From contig NZ_SMGD01000011.1 in NCBI RefSeq assembly GCF_004339545.1, forward strand, positions 124,001-188,000: a DNA stretch of 64,000 nucleotides, read 5' to 3'. The notes under the pieces are model-generated. The model had not been told where the DNA came from, ran no database searches, and saw only the letters and a program-made list of their open reading frames with translations. This DNA is from Celerinatantimonas diazotrophica. GTDB taxonomy: Bacteria > Pseudomonadota > Gammaproteobacteria > Enterobacterales > Celerinatantimonadaceae. The translations under genes were made by a program, and so were the position numbers. Positions 26,158 to 37,482 of the stretch are shown here, in pieces (within the stretch, counting starts at the first letter, position 1; the number at the start of each line of letters is the position of its first letter).

Positions 26158-26624
26158 AAATACAGCTCATTGCTGTCGGTACCAAGATGCCAGCTTGGGT
26201 CGAACAGGGCTATCAGGAATATGCAAGACGTTTTCCGAAGGATCTTGAGTTAGAACTTATTGAAATTCATGCTGGCAAACGTGGAAAGAATGCCGATATT
26301 CGGCGCATTCTTGAAAAAGAAGGGGAACAGACTTTGGCGGCCATTAAAAAAGGCAACCGTATCGTCTGTCTGGAAGTTCTAGGCAAAGCCTGGGATACTC
26401 CCAAACTGGCCAAACAGCTGGAACGCTGGAAAATGGATGGCCGTGATGTCAGTTTGCTAATTGGTGGCCCAGAGGGGTTATCTCCGGCATGTATTAATGC
26501 TGCGGAGCAACACTGGTCATTATCTAATTTGACACTCCCGCATCCGTTGGTTCGGATTGTTGTGGCAGAAAGTCTGTATCGCGCATGGAGCCTTACTGCT
26601 AACCATCCATATCATCGGGAGTAG
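26154..26624 (+). CDS. rlmH: 23S rRNA (pseudouridine1915-N3)-methyltransferase
   Basis: This 156-residue SPOUT methyltransferase modifies m3Psi1915 in helix 69 of 23S rRNA. The knotted SAM site is visible as [13 protein letters not shown], and the C-terminus [19 protein letters not shown] is highly conserved. It is coupled to rsfS and followed 9 bp later by mrdA. Confidence 0.96.
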   Translation: MKIQLIAVGTKMPAWVEQGYQEYARRFPKDLELELIEIHAGKRGKNADIRRILEKEGEQTLAAIKKGNRIVCLEVLGKAWDTPKLAKQLERWKMDGRDVSLLIGGPEGLSPACINAAEQHWSLSNLTLPHPLVRIVVAESLYRAWSLTANHPYHRE

Positions 26625-26633
26625 CCTACGCGT

Positions 26634-28502
26634 ATGCTAAAAAAGCGTATAGCCCTTCGAGATCATAGTGCCGAGTCGGCGTTATTTATGCGCCGCGTGT
26701 TATTCTGTCTGATCTTTGTGATCGTTTTACTGAGCGTTTTGTTTGCCAATCTTTATTACCTGCAAGTAAAACAATACAAACAGTACACTACACGTTCTAA
26801 TGATAATCGAATTAATGTGTTACCTATCGCTCCACCTCGCGGACTAATTTATGATCGCAATGGGTATCTGCTAGCAGAAAATCGGCCCTCCTTTGACCTA
26901 CAGTTAATCCCGGAAGACGTCAAGAATATTCATGACACTGTCGATAAACTGAATAAGCTACTAAATATTCCTGATGATGAGGTCACCCAGTTTTACAAAG
27001 ACCTTAAGCACACCCGACGTTTCAAACCAGTGGTATTGATGAGTGAACTTAATGACCAACAAGTGGCTAAGTTTAGTGTCAATCAGTATCAATTCCCCGG
27101 AGTTAGTATCGAATCTCACCTGACTCGCTATTATCCTTATGGTGATGCACTTACCCATGTTGTTGGCTACGTCTCGCGCATTAATACCAGTGATCTGCAA
27201 CGCCTTGATGCCGAAGGTCAACTCAGTAACTACACAGCGACTCGAAACATTGGTAAGCGTGGCATTGAGCGATACTATGAGCAGCTTTTACACGGCAAAG
27301 CCGGTTACCAAGAAGTTGAAGTGAACAATCGGGGCCGTATTATTCGTACTTTAAAAGTAGTCCCACCGGTACCAGGCAAAGATTTGTATTTAAATATTGA
27401 TATTAATCTGCAATTACAAGCGATGTCGATGCTTAAGGGTAAACGCGGTGCAATTGTTCTTTTAGATGCCAAAGATAGTGGTGTCTTGGTTATGGCCAGC
27501 AGTCCAAGCTATAACCCGAATGCCTTTGTGAACGGAATTAGCTCTAAAGCCTATAATCAGTTACTAAAATCACAAAATCGGCCACTGATTAATCGTGCCA
27601 CACAAGGCACATATCCACCGGGGTCAACAGTTAAGCCATTACTCGCGATAATGGGATTGGAAACAGGCAAGATCACCCCGACTGAGAAAATCTTTGACCC
27701 TGGGTGGTTCCAAATTCCGAATACCAAGCGAAAATTCCGAGATTGGAAACGTTGGGGACATGGCTGGGTAGACGTGCATAAAGCGATTGAAGAAAGTGTC
27801 GATACCTACTTTTATTGGCTAGCCTACAACACTGGTATAGATACCATCCATAACTACATGAGTAAATTTGGATTTGGCCAATACACCGGAATTGATATCC
27901 ATGAAGAAAGTAAAGGCAATATGCCGAGTCGTCAGTGGAAACACATGCGCTACCATCAACCTTGGTGGCAAGGGGATACCATTTCTGTTGGAATTGGTCA
28001 GGGATACTGGACCGCAACCCCCCTTCAATTAGCTGAAGCGATTAATATCTTAGCCAATAATGGCAAAGTTATTACACCAAGGATATTGAATAGTGTTTCC
28101 GCCAATGGCCAAAAAATCGAAGTCCCGCCAGATATTCGAAAACCAATTAAGTTACATAATCCCAAAAACTGGACTATTGCGCAAAATGGTATGTATGCCG
28201 TCGTCAATGACATACACGGAACAGCGCATCGCGCATTTTTAGGTGCCGACTATGTGGCTGCAGGTAAAACCGGGACAGCACAGTTAGTTAGCCGAGCCGA
28301 TGGAGAGGCTATTCGAAAAGACTTAGCTAAACGTCACCGCGATAACGGAATGTTTGTCGGCTATGCACCATTTAAACATCCAAAGATCATTGCCTCGGTT
28401 GCTCTTCAGAACGCCGGTAGCAGTTATCCTGCAATTATGTTTGCCCGTCGCCTTTTTGATAGCTATTTTGCACGTAACCCGGAGTCAACTAGCCATGAGT
28501 AA
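26634..28502 (+). CDS. mrdA: Penicillin-binding protein 2
   Basis: This 622-residue class B transpeptidase is the elongasome enzyme that cross-links lateral-wall peptidoglycan. It has one N-terminal membrane helix near residues 21-45, the dimerisation domain ([11 protein letters not shown]), the active Ser331 in PPGSTVKP, the SVD triad and GKTGTAQ. It overlaps mrdB by 8 bp, matching the classical mrdAB (pbpA-rodA) pair. Confidence 0.97.
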   Translation: MLKKRIALRDHSAESALFMRRVLFCLIFVIVLLSVLFANLYYLQVKQYKQYTTRSNDNRINVLPIAPPRGLIYDRNGYLLAENRPSFDLQLIPEDVKNIHDTVDKLNKLLNIPDDEVTQFYKDLKHTRRFKPVVLMSELNDQQVAKFSVNQYQFPGVSIESHLTRYYPYGDALTHVVGYVSRINTSDLQRLDAEGQLSNYTATRNIGKRGIERYYEQLLHGKAGYQEVEVNNRGRIIRTLKVVPPVPGKDLYLNIDINLQLQAMSMLKGKRGAIVLLDAKDSGVLVMASSPSYNPNAFVNGISSKAYNQLLKSQNRPLINRATQGTYPPGSTVKPLLAIMGLETGKITPTEKIFDPGWFQIPNTKRKFRDWKRWGHGWVDVHKAIEESVDTYFYWLAYNTGIDTIHNYMSKFGFGQYTGIDIHEESKGNMPSRQWKHMRYHQPWWQGDTISVGIGQGYWTATPLQLAEAINILANNGKVITPRILNSVSANGQKIEVPPDIRKPIKLHNPKNWTIAQNGMYAVVNDIHGTAHRAFLGADYVAAGKTGTAQLVSRADGEAIRKDLAKRHRDNGMFVGYAPFKHPKIIASVALQNAGSSYPAIMFARRLFDSYFARNPESTSHE

Positions 28503-29607
28503 AGCCACAACCAAACAACGCGAATCTATTTGGTGGAAATTGCATATCGATTGGCCATTACTTATTGGCCTTTTAGCGGTATTGATTTTGGGCGGATTCA
28601 TTTTATACAGTGCCAGTGGTGAAAGCCGAGCCATGGTGACTCGGCAAGGGATGCGTATTCTGCTTGCTATCGTAGTAATGATTGTCTTAGCCCAGTTTCC
28701 GCCAGATACATACCGTCGCTGGGCTCCTCCGCTCTTTCTTGCCGGATTCATGATGCTGGTTGCAGTGTTAATTATTGGCCATATTGGTAAAGGGGCACAA
28801 CGCTGGCTGAATCTAGGATTATTTAAATTTCAGCCATCTGAAATTATGAAAATTGCAGTGCCATTAATGGTGTCGCGATTCGTCAGTCAACATCCCCTCC
28901 CGATTCGCTTTAAAAATTTGTTAATCGGTTTAGCGATTGCGCTTTCTCCGCCTTTACTTATTGCCAAGCAACCGGATTTGGGAACCGCTCTTTTAGTTGC
29001 TGTATCTGGAATAGTTGTGTTGTTTTTAGCCGGTATGAGCTGGCGATTAGTTTTGGCTGCCCTTGTTGCTGTCGCATCATTTATTCCAGTGTTGTGGTTT
29101 TTCTTGATGCATGAGTATCAACGCCAACGAGTGCTGACATTTTTACATCCAGAAAGTGATCCTCTCGGGGCTGGTTATCACATCATCCAGTCGAAAATCG
29201 CCATTGGTTCTGGTGGAATTTTCGGGAAAGGATGGATGCATGGAACACAAAGCCAACTTGATTTTATCCCAGAGCGCCATACTGATTTTATCTTCGCTGT
29301 CTTTTCTGAAGAATTTGGCCTCATCGGGGTTAGCATCCTGTTATTACTCTATTTTTATATTATTGGCCGCGGTTTGTACATTGCAATTCAGGGACAAAAT
29401 GCCTTTGAACGATTACTTGCAGGTAGTATCACTCTGACATTTTTTGTCTACGTTTTTGTTAATATAGGTATGGTTAGTGGATTATTACCCGTTGTAGGTG
29501 TTCCCTTACCTCTGGTAAGTTACGGGGGAACCTCGATCGTAACTTTATTAGCCGGATTTGGCATGTTGATGTCTATTCAGACCCACAAGAAATTTTACGC
29601 GCAATAA
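28495..29607 (+). CDS. mrdB: Rod-shape-determining glycosyltransferase RodA
   Basis: This 370-residue SEDS polymerase makes glycan strands with PBP2. About ten membrane helices are visible, with the family phrases [27 protein letters not shown] and [17 protein letters not shown]. An upstream ATG in the same frame would give 47 extra residues inside mrdA and is rejected. The chosen ATG at 28495 yields exactly the E. coli length. Confidence 0.96.
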   Translation: MSKATTKQRESIWWKLHIDWPLLIGLLAVLILGGFILYSASGESRAMVTRQGMRILLAIVVMIVLAQFPPDTYRRWAPPLFLAGFMMLVAVLIIGHIGKGAQRWLNLGLFKFQPSEIMKIAVPLMVSRFVSQHPLPIRFKNLLIGLAIALSPPLLIAKQPDLGTALLVAVSGIVVLFLAGMSWRLVLAALVAVASFIPVLWFFLMHEYQRQRVLTFLHPESDPLGAGYHIIQSKIAIGSGGIFGKGWMHGTQSQLDFIPERHTDFIFAVFSEEFGLIGVSILLLLYFYIIGRGLYIAIQGQNAFERLLAGSITLTFFVYVFVNIGMVSGLLPVVGVPLPLVSYGGTSIVTLLAGFGMLMSIQTHKKFYAQ

Positions 29608-29625
29608 CTGTAACAGGAGTAGTGT

Positions 29626-30603
29626 ATGAGAAAATGCTTCTGGGCTCTAGCGACAGCTTCGCTATGGCTTAGTCAAACGGCTGTAGCAGCAACGATAGAT
29701 GATGCAACGCTCGCTCGCCTGAAAACACTGAGTGAACAAACAAAAGTCCCTTTAAAAGTACTCAGCGATGCGGTAGCCCAAGCCAAACAGGATCCGGGTG
29801 TGATCAAAGCTATTAATCGCCCCTACGAAGCAAAACCCTGGTATCGTTATCAGAAATTATTCGTGACTGATTCTCGAGTCGAACAAGGCGTTAAATTCTG
29901 GAAAGAACATGCTCAAACTTTAGCTCGGGCCGAAAAAACCTACCAAGTCCCTGCGCAAATTATTGTTGCTATCATTGGCGTCGAAACCCGCTATGGGCGA
30001 TTTATGGGCCAATACCCAGTTCTCGATTCACTCTACACCCTCGGTTTTCACTACCCCAGACGCGGTAAATTTTTTAGTCGCGAATTTGCATCGTTTGTTA
30101 AGTTAAGTCACCAACAAGGATGGAATTTGCGCACAATCGATGGCTCATATGCTGGGGCAATGGGCTATGGGCAATTCATCCCTAGCAGTTATATGCACTA
30201 CGCCGTTGATTTTAACAAAGATGGTAAACGCGATATTATTCATAATCCCACTGATGCCATCGGCAGTGTTGCTAACTATTTTCATCAGCATCACTGGCAA
30301 TACCAGCAGCCGGTGGTTGAACCACTAGATAATGCAAGTAAAGAACTTACAAATCTAGCTAATCGCAAACGGGAAACACCCTACCAATGGCGCGAGCTTG
30401 CCCAAAAAGGCGCAATCAGTGCCCAACAACTGGCTCCAACAACGCCCGTAAATGTGTTGGCCTTAAAAACCCAAGCTGACCAAGACGGATATTGGCTCAC
30501 TTTTCATAATTTTTATGTCATTACCCGCTACAACACCAGCCCGTTGTATGCGATGGCCGTCTATCAACTGAGTCAAAAATTAAAACATGCGTATAAACCG
30601 TGA
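29626..30603 (+). CDS. mltB: Membrane-bound lytic murein transglycosylase B
   Basis: This 325-residue enzyme cleaves peptidoglycan to 1,6-anhydromuropeptides. It has a signal peptide (about residues 1-21, ending TAVAA) but no lipobox Cys, unlike E. coli MltB, so it may be soluble in the periplasm. The catalytic Glu120 is in IIGVETRYG, followed by LDSLYTLGFHYPRR and YAGAMGYGQFIPSSY. An EF-hand-like calcium loop (DFNKDGKRDI) is present. It lies 18 bp after mrdB and overlaps rlpA by 17 bp. Confidence 0.94.
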   Translation: MRKCFWALATASLWLSQTAVAATIDDATLARLKTLSEQTKVPLKVLSDAVAQAKQDPGVIKAINRPYEAKPWYRYQKLFVTDSRVEQGVKFWKEHAQTLARAEKTYQVPAQIIVAIIGVETRYGRFMGQYPVLDSLYTLGFHYPRRGKFFSREFASFVKLSHQQGWNLRTIDGSYAGAMGYGQFIPSSYMHYAVDFNKDGKRDIIHNPTDAIGSVANYFHQHHWQYQQPVVEPLDNASKELTNLANRKRETPYQWRELAQKGAISAQQLAPTTPVNVLALKTQADQDGYWLTFHNFYVITRYNTSPLYAMAVYQLSQKLKHAYKP

Positions 30604-31447
30604 TTATTGCATTCTCGCCCTGCTAGCGCTGTTATTGGTCGGTTGCGCCAGTAAACCATCACGTTACTCAATGAGTCGAGATGCCTATCCAACAAATCCC
30701 CCCAAGTTAAGTTCACTCGAAGATGCTTATCCTCATGTCGAACCACTGAGTCGAGCAGGCAATAAAGATTATACCGTCAATGGCAAACGCTATAAGGTAT
30801 GGGTGGGGATAAAACATTACCAACAAGTCGGAATGGCTTCATGGTATGGCGCAAAGTTTCAGGGACATCGAACCTCTAATGGTGAAATTTATGACATGTA
30901 TTCGATGAGTGCCGCCCATAAACACCTGCCACTGCCAAGTTATGTCCGTGTAACGAACTTATCTAATAATAAATCGGTCATTGTACGAGTGAATGATCGC
31001 GGCCCCTTTCATAGTAACCGCATTATTGACCTATCTTATGCGGCAGCCTACAAGCTGGGTATTCTCTCGCACGGAACGGCGAAAGTGAGAGTGACATTGA
31101 TTGATCCAAGTGCGCCTAAAGCCGTGAAAAAGGTCGCGTTGAGTCCACTTCGGAAAGATTCGCAAGACAAAGAAAAAGAAAGTTCGCAGAAAAAAGCACG
31201 AACACTCGTGCAACCGGACAACTTTTATGTACAATTACTTGCTTTTAAGGACACTGTGATTGCAGAGCATCAACGCCAAGCACTTGTCAAACAAGGTTAT
31301 CAGGCAGTTGTTGTTCATTCAGGCGCGTGGCAAAAATTAAGGATTGGTCCATATTCCAATCGCAAATTAGCCGAGCGAGTAAGAGCGAAGATGCGTCAAA
31401 GCCAGTATAAGGATGCCTTTATTGTTGAAATAAAGCATACACATTGA
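30587..31447 (+). CDS. rlpA: Septal ring lytic transglycosylase RlpA
   Basis: This 286-residue outer-membrane lipoprotein has the lipobox LLVGC at Cys20. The double-psi beta-barrel domain carries GMASWYGAKFQGHRTSNGE and VRVNDRGPFHSNRIIDLS, with the catalytic-type E and D of the family. A C-terminal SPOR domain (from about residue 210) binds denuded glycan at septa. Its ATG lies inside the end of mltB. Confidence 0.94.
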   Translation: MRINRDYCILALLALLLVGCASKPSRYSMSRDAYPTNPPKLSSLEDAYPHVEPLSRAGNKDYTVNGKRYKVWVGIKHYQQVGMASWYGAKFQGHRTSNGEIYDMYSMSAAHKHLPLPSYVRVTNLSNNKSVIVRVNDRGPFHSNRIIDLSYAAAYKLGILSHGTAKVRVTLIDPSAPKAVKKVALSPLRKDSQDKEKESSQKKARTLVQPDNFYVQLLAFKDTVIAEHQRQALVKQGYQAVVVHSGAWQKLRIGPYSNRKLAERVRAKMRQSQYKDAFIVEIKHTH

Positions 31448-31526
31448 TAATTCTACATCGTGAGGCAAGTTCAGGTATCATTGTATCACTTGTCTGTAAA
31501 TGCAACTTAATTGACTAATAAGCAAG

Positions 31527-32708
31527 ATGATGAAAAATAAATTAATCGCCAAACTCAAATATTCGGCTGTCGGATGCGCATTAACTATCGCATCAAGCAG
31601 CGTTTTTGCTGCATCCTATATTGTTCCTAACCCGCCAGCTATTTCAGCTAAGGCCTATGTTGTAATGGATTACAACTCAGGGAAAATCATTGCTGAGGAA
31701 AATGCTGACCAACGCAGAGCCCCAGCCAGCCTGACCAAAATGATGACCAGTTATATCATCGGCCAGGAACTGAAAAATGGAACAATTAAAAATAGTGATA
31801 AAGTGACGATTGGTCGCGATGCATGGTCTGTTAACTTTCCTGATTCCTCGAAAATGTTCCTCAAAATTAATACTCAGGTCACTGTTGCGGAGTTAAATCG
31901 TGGGATCATCGTTGATTCAGGTAACGATGCCTGTGTAGCTATGGCTGATTACATTGCCGGAGGCAGTGACGCCTTTGCACAGATGATGAATAACTGGGCG
32001 CAGCGCTTAGGACTGACCGGAAGCCACTTTGTTAACCCCGATGGTCTAGACAATCCCAAACACTATGTTACCGCTCGTGACATGGCTATACTGGCTCGTC
32101 ACCTGATTAAAGACCTCCCTAACGAGTATAAAATTTACTCTGAAAAATCATTTACTTACAATGGAATTACCCAATACAACCGCAACACGTTGCTATGGGA
32201 TAAAAGTTTGCATGTGGATGGCATTAAAACAGGCCACACTAGCCATGCAGGTTATAACTTGGTGACCTCAGCAACTGATAAAGGTATGCGTTTAATTACC
32301 GTGGTCATGGGAACACCGAGTAAATATGCACGTGAAGCAGAAAGTAAAAAACTGCTCGTATGGGGTTTCCGTTTTTATAACACCGTTCAACCCTATAAAG
32401 CTGGCGATAGTTTCGTCAAAGCTCGCATTTGGAAAGGTAAAGTTAATCACGTTGAATTAGGTGTCGATAAGAATGTTGCGATCACCATTCCACGCGGCCA
32501 GGCTAAAAACCTCAAAGCAAGCTACGATTTAAACAAAACATTAGAAGCCCCGCTGAAAAAAGGTGCGGTTGTTGGAACATTACATTTCACCTTAGACGGT
32601 AAAAATGTTGGCAATTATCAATTAGTTGCTTTGCAAAATGTTGATAAAGGTGGGATCTTCAAGCAGCTGATGGATTATATTCGTCAATTGTTCGCTCGTT
32701 GGTTCTAA
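31527..32708 (+). CDS. dacA: D-alanyl-D-alanine carboxypeptidase (PBP5)
   Basis: This 393-residue low-molecular-weight PBP trims the terminal D-Ala of muropeptides. A signal peptide ends near SSVFAA; the active Ser68 is in PASLTKMM; SGNDAC is the second motif and GIKTGHT the third. The C-terminal amphipathic helix (FKQLMDYIRQLFARWF) should anchor it to the inner membrane. It follows rlpA by 79 bp. Confidence 0.96.
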   Translation: MMKNKLIAKLKYSAVGCALTIASSSVFAASYIVPNPPAISAKAYVVMDYNSGKIIAEENADQRRAPASLTKMMTSYIIGQELKNGTIKNSDKVTIGRDAWSVNFPDSSKMFLKINTQVTVAELNRGIIVDSGNDACVAMADYIAGGSDAFAQMMNNWAQRLGLTGSHFVNPDGLDNPKHYVTARDMAILARHLIKDLPNEYKIYSEKSFTYNGITQYNRNTLLWDKSLHVDGIKTGHTSHAGYNLVTSATDKGMRLITVVMGTPSKYAREAESKKLLVWGFRFYNTVQPYKAGDSFVKARIWKGKVNHVELGVDKNVAITIPRGQAKNLKASYDLNKTLEAPLKKGAVVGTLHFTLDGKNVGNYQLVALQNVDKGGIFKQLMDYIRQLFARWF

Positions 32709-32761
32709 CGCAATTAGAGACAAACGGGCCATTTACGTTTAAAATGACAGTTTTGATAGTG

Positions 32762-32784
32762 CGCCGGCCTTAAAGCCGGCGTTT
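32762..32784 (+). terminator. GC-rich hairpin between dacA and ybeD
   Basis: CGCCGGC pairs with GCCGGCG across a 6-nt loop, followed by only three T. It probably reduces read-through from dacA into ybeD-lipB-lipA rather than blocking it. Confidence 0.6.
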
Positions 32785-32805
32785 CACCAGATCACGTAGT
32801 CAATT

Positions 32806-33069
32806 ATGAATACCAAATTTGATGAATATCTCGAGTTCCCATGCGCTTTTACATTTAAAGTCATGGGCGTTGCTACTGATACACTTGAGAGCGAAATACT
32901 CGAAGTTGTGCAGCGATTAGCTCCCGGAAATTATTCACCGTCAAGTCGTTTGAGTACCAAAGGCAATTATCGTTCTTTAACCCTAAGTATCCGGGTCACA
33001 AGTAAAGAACATATCGAACAGCTCTATCAACAGTTAGGCGCCATTGATGATGTGCGTCACGTTCTATAA
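32806..33069 (+). CDS. ybeD: YbeD family protein (DUF493)
   Basis: This 87-residue ACT-like small protein of unknown function is always found between dacA and lipB in this group. [13 protein letters not shown] and the C-terminal [14 protein letters not shown] match the family. Its TAA overlaps the lipB ATG by one base, hinting at a link to lipoate metabolism, though no activity is known. Confidence 0.94.
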   Translation: MNTKFDEYLEFPCAFTFKVMGVATDTLESEILEVVQRLAPGNYSPSSRLSTKGNYRSLTLSIRVTSKEHIEQLYQQLGAIDDVRHVL

Positions 33070-33725
33070 TGACCAAACAATGTACCGACATTAAAATCGT
33101 TCGCTGGGGACTGGTTGATTATCAGCCCATGTATCAACGGATGCATGAATTTACCGAGCAACGTGATGAAACAACCCAAGATCAGATCTGGTTGGTTGAA
33201 CATCCACCGATATTTACCCAAGGGCAAGCAGGAAAACCAGAGCATCTGCTCAACCCTGGACAAATTCCAGTCTTTCAGGCAGATCGTGGCGGCCAAGTCA
33301 CCTACCACGGTCCAGGTCAAATGATCGCATATTTGATGCTTGATCTGCGCCGTAGAAAGCTAGGCGTACGCGCCTTAGTTTCGATTATGGAACAAGCAGT
33401 TGTGAATACCCTTGCGCAATATCACATAGCGGCTTACCCGAAAGCCGATGCCCCGGGCGTCTACGTCAATGATGCTAAAATAGCATCATTAGGCCTTCGT
33501 GTTCGCCGCGGCTGTTCATTCCATGGGTTGGCGTTAAACGTGAATATGGATTTAAATCCGTTTCATCAGATTAATCCCTGCGGATATGCTGGTCTAGAGA
33601 TGACTCAGACCAGTGATTTAGGTGGACCGACCACGGTCACTCAGGCCAGCGAGACTTTTTTGCCAATATTAGTCGGCTTGCTAGGCGCAACATTGAGCGA
33701 AGAACAGTTAGGAACCATATCATGA
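33069..33725 (+). CDS. lipB: Octanoyl-[ACP]:protein N-octanoyltransferase
   Basis: This 218-residue enzyme transfers octanoate from ACP to lipoyl domains, the first step of endogenous lipoylation. [12 protein letters not shown] is the substrate-binding motif. Lys in [14 protein letters not shown] and Cys in [11 protein letters not shown] are the catalytic pair. It is coupled to ybeD (TAATG) and to lipA (ATGA). Confidence 0.96.
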   Translation: MTKQCTDIKIVRWGLVDYQPMYQRMHEFTEQRDETTQDQIWLVEHPPIFTQGQAGKPEHLLNPGQIPVFQADRGGQVTYHGPGQMIAYLMLDLRRRKLGVRALVSIMEQAVVNTLAQYHIAAYPKADAPGVYVNDAKIASLGLRVRRGCSFHGLALNVNMDLNPFHQINPCGYAGLEMTQTSDLGGPTTVTQASETFLPILVGLLGATLSEEQLGTIS

Positions 33726-34687
33726 GTACAACAAAGAAGCATTTAGAGGCCGGAGTTAAACTGCGAGACGCTGATAAAATGGCTTACATACCGGTAAAGG
33801 TTATCGCAGAAGACAACGCACCACTGCGTAAACCTGACTGGATGCGGGTTAAACTCCCTTCAAGTTCTGCCCGCATTGATGAAATCAAACAAGCAATGCG
33901 CAAAAACAATCTTCACTCGGTTTGCGAAGAGGCTGCTTGTCCAAACCTCTCCGAGTGTTTTCACCATGGCACAGCCACCTTCATGATTTTGGGAGATATT
34001 TGCACTCGGCGGTGCCCATTTTGCGATGTTGGCCACGGGAAACCATTAGAGCCCGATGCCAACGAACCTGCAAAACTTGCACAAACTGTTGCCGATATGA
34101 AGTTACGCTATGTTGTGGTTACTTCAGTTGACCGTGATGATTTACGAGACGGTGGTGCTAGCCATTTTGCTGAGTGTACTCGGGCAATTCGTGAAAAAAG
34201 TCCAGATATTCGTATCGAAACGCTCGTTCCTGATTTTCGAGGACGGATGGATAAAGCACTCGATGCGATCGACCAAGCTATTCCTGATGTATTTAACCAT
34301 AATCTTGAAACTGCGCCTCATTTCTACAAAATGGCACGCCCTGGCGCTAACTATCAGTGGTCATTAAAACTACTTGAAGAGTTCAAAAAACGTCATCCCG
34401 AAATTCCAACCAAATCTGGATTGATGATGGGCCTTGGCGAAACCAATGAAGATATTCTTCAGGTCATGAAAGATCTGCGTGCCCACGGCGTCACAATGCT
34501 AACCTTAGGGCAGTATCTGCAACCCAGTCGTCATCACCTGCCGGTGAAACGTTATGTGACACCGGGGGAATTTGAACAGCTTAAACAGCAGGCATTAGAA
34601 ATGGGCTTTACCCATGCAGCCTGTGGACCTTTAGTTCGCTCTTCCTATCATGCCGACTTACAGGCACAGGGAGTTGAAGTGAAATAA
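33722..34687 (+). CDS. lipA: Lipoyl synthase
   Basis: This 321-residue radical-SAM enzyme inserts two sulfurs into octanoyl-protein. The auxiliary cluster cysteines are C68, C73 and C79 ([12 protein letters not shown]) and the radical-SAM triad is C94, C98 and C101 (CTRRCPFC). The C-terminal [11 protein letters not shown] supplies the conserved Ser ligand. It is the last gene of the dacA-ybeD-lipB-lipA run. Confidence 0.97.
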   Translation: MSTTKKHLEAGVKLRDADKMAYIPVKVIAEDNAPLRKPDWMRVKLPSSSARIDEIKQAMRKNNLHSVCEEAACPNLSECFHHGTATFMILGDICTRRCPFCDVGHGKPLEPDANEPAKLAQTVADMKLRYVVVTSVDRDDLRDGGASHFAECTRAIREKSPDIRIETLVPDFRGRMDKALDAIDQAIPDVFNHNLETAPHFYKMARPGANYQWSLKLLEEFKKRHPEIPTKSGLMMGLGETNEDILQVMKDLRAHGVTMLTLGQYLQPSRHHLPVKRYVTPGEFEQLKQQALEMGFTHAACGPLVRSSYHADLQAQGVEVK

Positions 34688-34732
34688 CAGGGCGTTATAG
34701 CCCTCATTTAATTCAAACAATGCCTAATGATA

Positions 34733-34759
34733 GGACAGCTGGAGCGCTGTCCTTGTTTG
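34733..34759 (+). terminator. Terminator after lipA
   Basis: GGACAGC pairs with GCTGTCC across 6 nt, followed by TTGTTTGT. A second small hairpin (AGGGCGTTATAGCCCT) comes right after the lipA stop. Confidence 0.65.
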
Positions 34760-34829
34760 TGTTCATGGGCATTCTTTTAAAACAAACATAACTTATCACT
34801 CAATAATAAATAATTCGAGAAACACCACA

Positions 34830-36089
34830 ATGAAACAGACACAACAGCCCACCTTAAGCAGGATGCTCAAATCTAATCTAATCGTCCAAATTTTAATTGG
34901 TATCATTTTCGGAGCCGCCATCGGCTCGCTATCGCCCAATTTTGCTAAAAATGATTTAGCAATGCTCGGTGAATTGTTTGTCAAAGCCTTACAAGCTGTT
35001 GCTCCAATTTTGGTGTTTATTCTGGTCATGTCTGCCATTGCAAACCATCGCCATGACAGTGAGACTAATATTAAATCAGTGCTAGTACTTTATATATTTG
35101 GTACTTTTGCAGCCGCTCTGACTGCGGTTGTCTTCAGTTATATGTTCCCGACACATTTAAGCTTAAGACTTGCCGATACAAGTCATCAACCCCCACAAGA
35201 CATTGGTGTCGTACTGCATAATTTAGTGTTTAAATTGGTACAGAATCCTGTTCAAGCACTGAGTTCTGGCAACTATATTGCAATTCTTGGCTGGGCAATT
35301 GGAATTGGTCTGGTATTACGTAAAGGCCAACAGACAACTCGGGATGTGCTTAGTGATCTGGCTGAGGGTGTTTCGGCGATTGTTCGTACAATTATTAGAT
35401 TAGCGCCACTAGGGATTATGGGCCTTATCGCCAATACCATTGCCACTACAGGCTTTGCTGAACTTTACAACTATGCCCATTTGATTGGCGTATTATTAGG
35501 GGCAATGTTCACCATCGCATTGATTATTAACCCCTTGATTGTATTCTTTCGGTTGCGTCAAAACCCCTACCCACTAGTATTTCGCTGTTTGCGTGAAAGT
35601 GGGATCACCGCTTTTTTCACTCGTAGTTCTGCGGCTAACATTCCTGTCAATATGGAAATATGTCGTTCCCTGGAATTGGATGAAGATACCTATTCAGTTT
35701 CGATTCCACTAGGCGCCACCATCAACATGGCTGGAGCTGCAATTACAATTACAACGTTGTCATTGGCTGCAGTGCATACACTAGGTATCCAAATTGATTT
35801 TGCAACTGCACTGTTACTTAGCGTTGTAGCGACGATCTCTGCATGTGGGGCGTCTGGAGTTGCCGGGGGTTCGTTATTACTCATCCCACTAGCCTGTAAC
35901 TTATTTGGCATTCACAATGATATTGCGATGCAAGTCGTGTTTGTAGGTATGACCATTAGTGTCATTCAGGATTCAGCAGAAACAGCGCTCAATAGCTCAA
36001 CCGATGCATTATTTACCGCCGCTTGTTGTCTGGGAGCGAACCAGTCCGTTAGAGAACGAGTTAAAAGTGCATCCATACATAGCAATTAA
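34830..36089 (+). CDS. sstT: Serine/threonine:sodium symporter SstT
   Basis: This 419-residue DAACS-family carrier imports serine and threonine with sodium. Family signatures are [40 protein letters not shown] and [20 protein letters not shown]. Eight membrane helices plus two re-entrant loops are expected. It is a single-gene unit between lipA and the convergent proBA operon. Confidence 0.95.
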   Translation: MKQTQQPTLSRMLKSNLIVQILIGIIFGAAIGSLSPNFAKNDLAMLGELFVKALQAVAPILVFILVMSAIANHRHDSETNIKSVLVLYIFGTFAAALTAVVFSYMFPTHLSLRLADTSHQPPQDIGVVLHNLVFKLVQNPVQALSSGNYIAILGWAIGIGLVLRKGQQTTRDVLSDLAEGVSAIVRTIIRLAPLGIMGLIANTIATTGFAELYNYAHLIGVLLGAMFTIALIINPLIVFFRLRQNPYPLVFRCLRESGITAFFTRSSAANIPVNMEICRSLELDEDTYSVSIPLGATINMAGAAITITTLSLAAVHTLGIQIDFATALLLSVVATISACGASGVAGGSLLLIPLACNLFGIHNDIAMQVVFVGMTISVIQDSAETALNSSTDALFTAACCLGANQSVRERVKSASIHSN

Positions 36090-36169
36090 TTTTTAGCATC
36101 TAAGCGACTGTCAGTCAGTCGCTATGCTGTCCTATGACTGACTGCCTCGAATACGCAGACAACCATAAT

Positions 36170-36199
36170 AACAAGCCATGGCAAACACCATGGCTTGTT
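36170..36199. terminator. Bidirectional terminator between sstT and proA
   Basis: A perfect 12 bp stem (AACAAGCCATGG / CCATGGCTTGTT) with a 6-nt loop lies between convergent genes. A second dyad, CAGTCAGTC/GACTGACTG, is at 36112-36143. Confidence 0.75.
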
Positions 36200-36225
36200 G
36201 TTAATAGAACATAACGAAATCATAG

Positions 36226-37482
36226 CTAACTGCGAGTTAGGTAATCTCCCACCCCAATCCACTTATAGCTGGTTAAAGCATCTAACCCCATCGGACCGCG
36301 AGCATGCAGTTTTTGTGTCGATACAGCCACTTCGGCCCCTAAACCAAACTGCCCCCCATCGGTAAACCGGGTCGAAGCATTCACATAGACAGCAGCAGAA
36401 TCGACTTCGTTCATAAAGCGCTGCGCCTGGTTCAAAGATTCGGTTAAAATAGCATCTGAATGGCTAGCGTTATGCTCACGCATATGGCTTAACGCTTCAT
36501 CAATATTAGCCACGATTTTGACCGACAAAACTAACGACAGCCATTCTGTATCAAAATCACTCTGCTCATTGGCCTTACGCACATTATGAGCCGTTTGCAA
36601 ATATTGAAATGCTTTCGTTTCTGCAACTAACTGCACTCCCGCTTGGTTCATTCGCGCAGCCAGTTTTGGCAAAAATTCTGGCGCAATTGCAGCGTTCACC
36701 AACAGCGTATCCAGAGAATTACACGTCGAAGGCCGAGAAGTTTTAGCATTCTCAATCACATCCAACGACTTATGCTGATTTGCACTTTCATCCACGAAAA
36801 TATGACTAATACCAAAACCTCCGATGATCACCGGAATGGTACTATTTTCTCGGCACATCCGGTGTAAACCTTCACCGCCTCGCGGAATAATCATGTCAAC
36901 ATACTGATCCATCCGCAAAAATTCAGCAACCCGTTCCCGTGCGGGATCATCAATATACTGAATACTTTCTTTGGGTAAATTCGCCTGTGCTAAAGTTTGT
37001 TGAATCACATCAACAATCACTAAGTTGGTTTGCAACGTCTCTTTACCACCACGTAAAATTGCCGCATTCCCGGTTTTAAGACAAAGCGCCGTAATATCAA
37101 TCGTCACATTGGGACGTGCTTCATAAATGACCCCAACCACACCAAGTGGAACACGACGACGGGTCAAACGCATCCCGTTGTCTAAAACTCGGCTTTCAAG
37201 TTCACACCCAACCGGATCATCTAGTTGAGTGACATGACGAATATCTTCTGCAATCGCCATTAGTCGCGTTTCATTGAGCGCTAACCTATCCAACATTGCA
37301 TCACTCATCCCCTGAGCACGGGCATTCTCTAAATCCTGTTGGTTAGCCTTAACAATCCGTTCAGCGTTCGCTTTAAGCGCATCAGCAATCTGAATTAATA
37401 CATGGTTTTTCTGCTGATTTGCCAGTTTCATCAAAACACTGGCCGCATATTTAGCCTGCTGCCCCATTGTCTCTAAGTTCAT
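36226..37482 (-). CDS. proA: Gamma-glutamyl phosphate reductase
   Basis: This 418-residue NADPH-dependent enzyme makes glutamate-5-semialdehyde for proline synthesis. It has the aldehyde-dehydrogenase fold with the catalytic Cys in [14 protein letters not shown] and the phrases [17 protein letters not shown] and [10 protein letters not shown]. It overlaps proB by 4 bp (ATGA), consistent with the two enzymes channelling the unstable acyl phosphate. Confidence 0.97.
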   Translation of the reverse strand: MNLETMGQQAKYAASVLMKLANQQKNHVLIQIADALKANAERIVKANQQDLENARAQGMSDAMLDRLALNETRLMAIAEDIRHVTQLDDPVGCELESRVLDNGMRLTRRRVPLGVVGVIYEARPNVTIDITALCLKTGNAAILRGGKETLQTNLVIVDVIQQTLAQANLPKESIQYIDDPARERVAEFLRMDQYVDMIIPRGGEGLHRMCRENSTIPVIIGGFGISHIFVDESANQHKSLDVIENAKTSRPSTCNSLDTLLVNAAIAPEFLPKLAARMNQAGVQLVAETKAFQYLQTAHNVRKANEQSDFDTEWLSLVLSVKIVANIDEALSHMREHNASHSDAILTESLNQAQRFMNEVDSAAVYVNASTRFTDGGQFGLGAEVAVSTQKLHARGPMGLDALTSYKWIGVGDYLTRS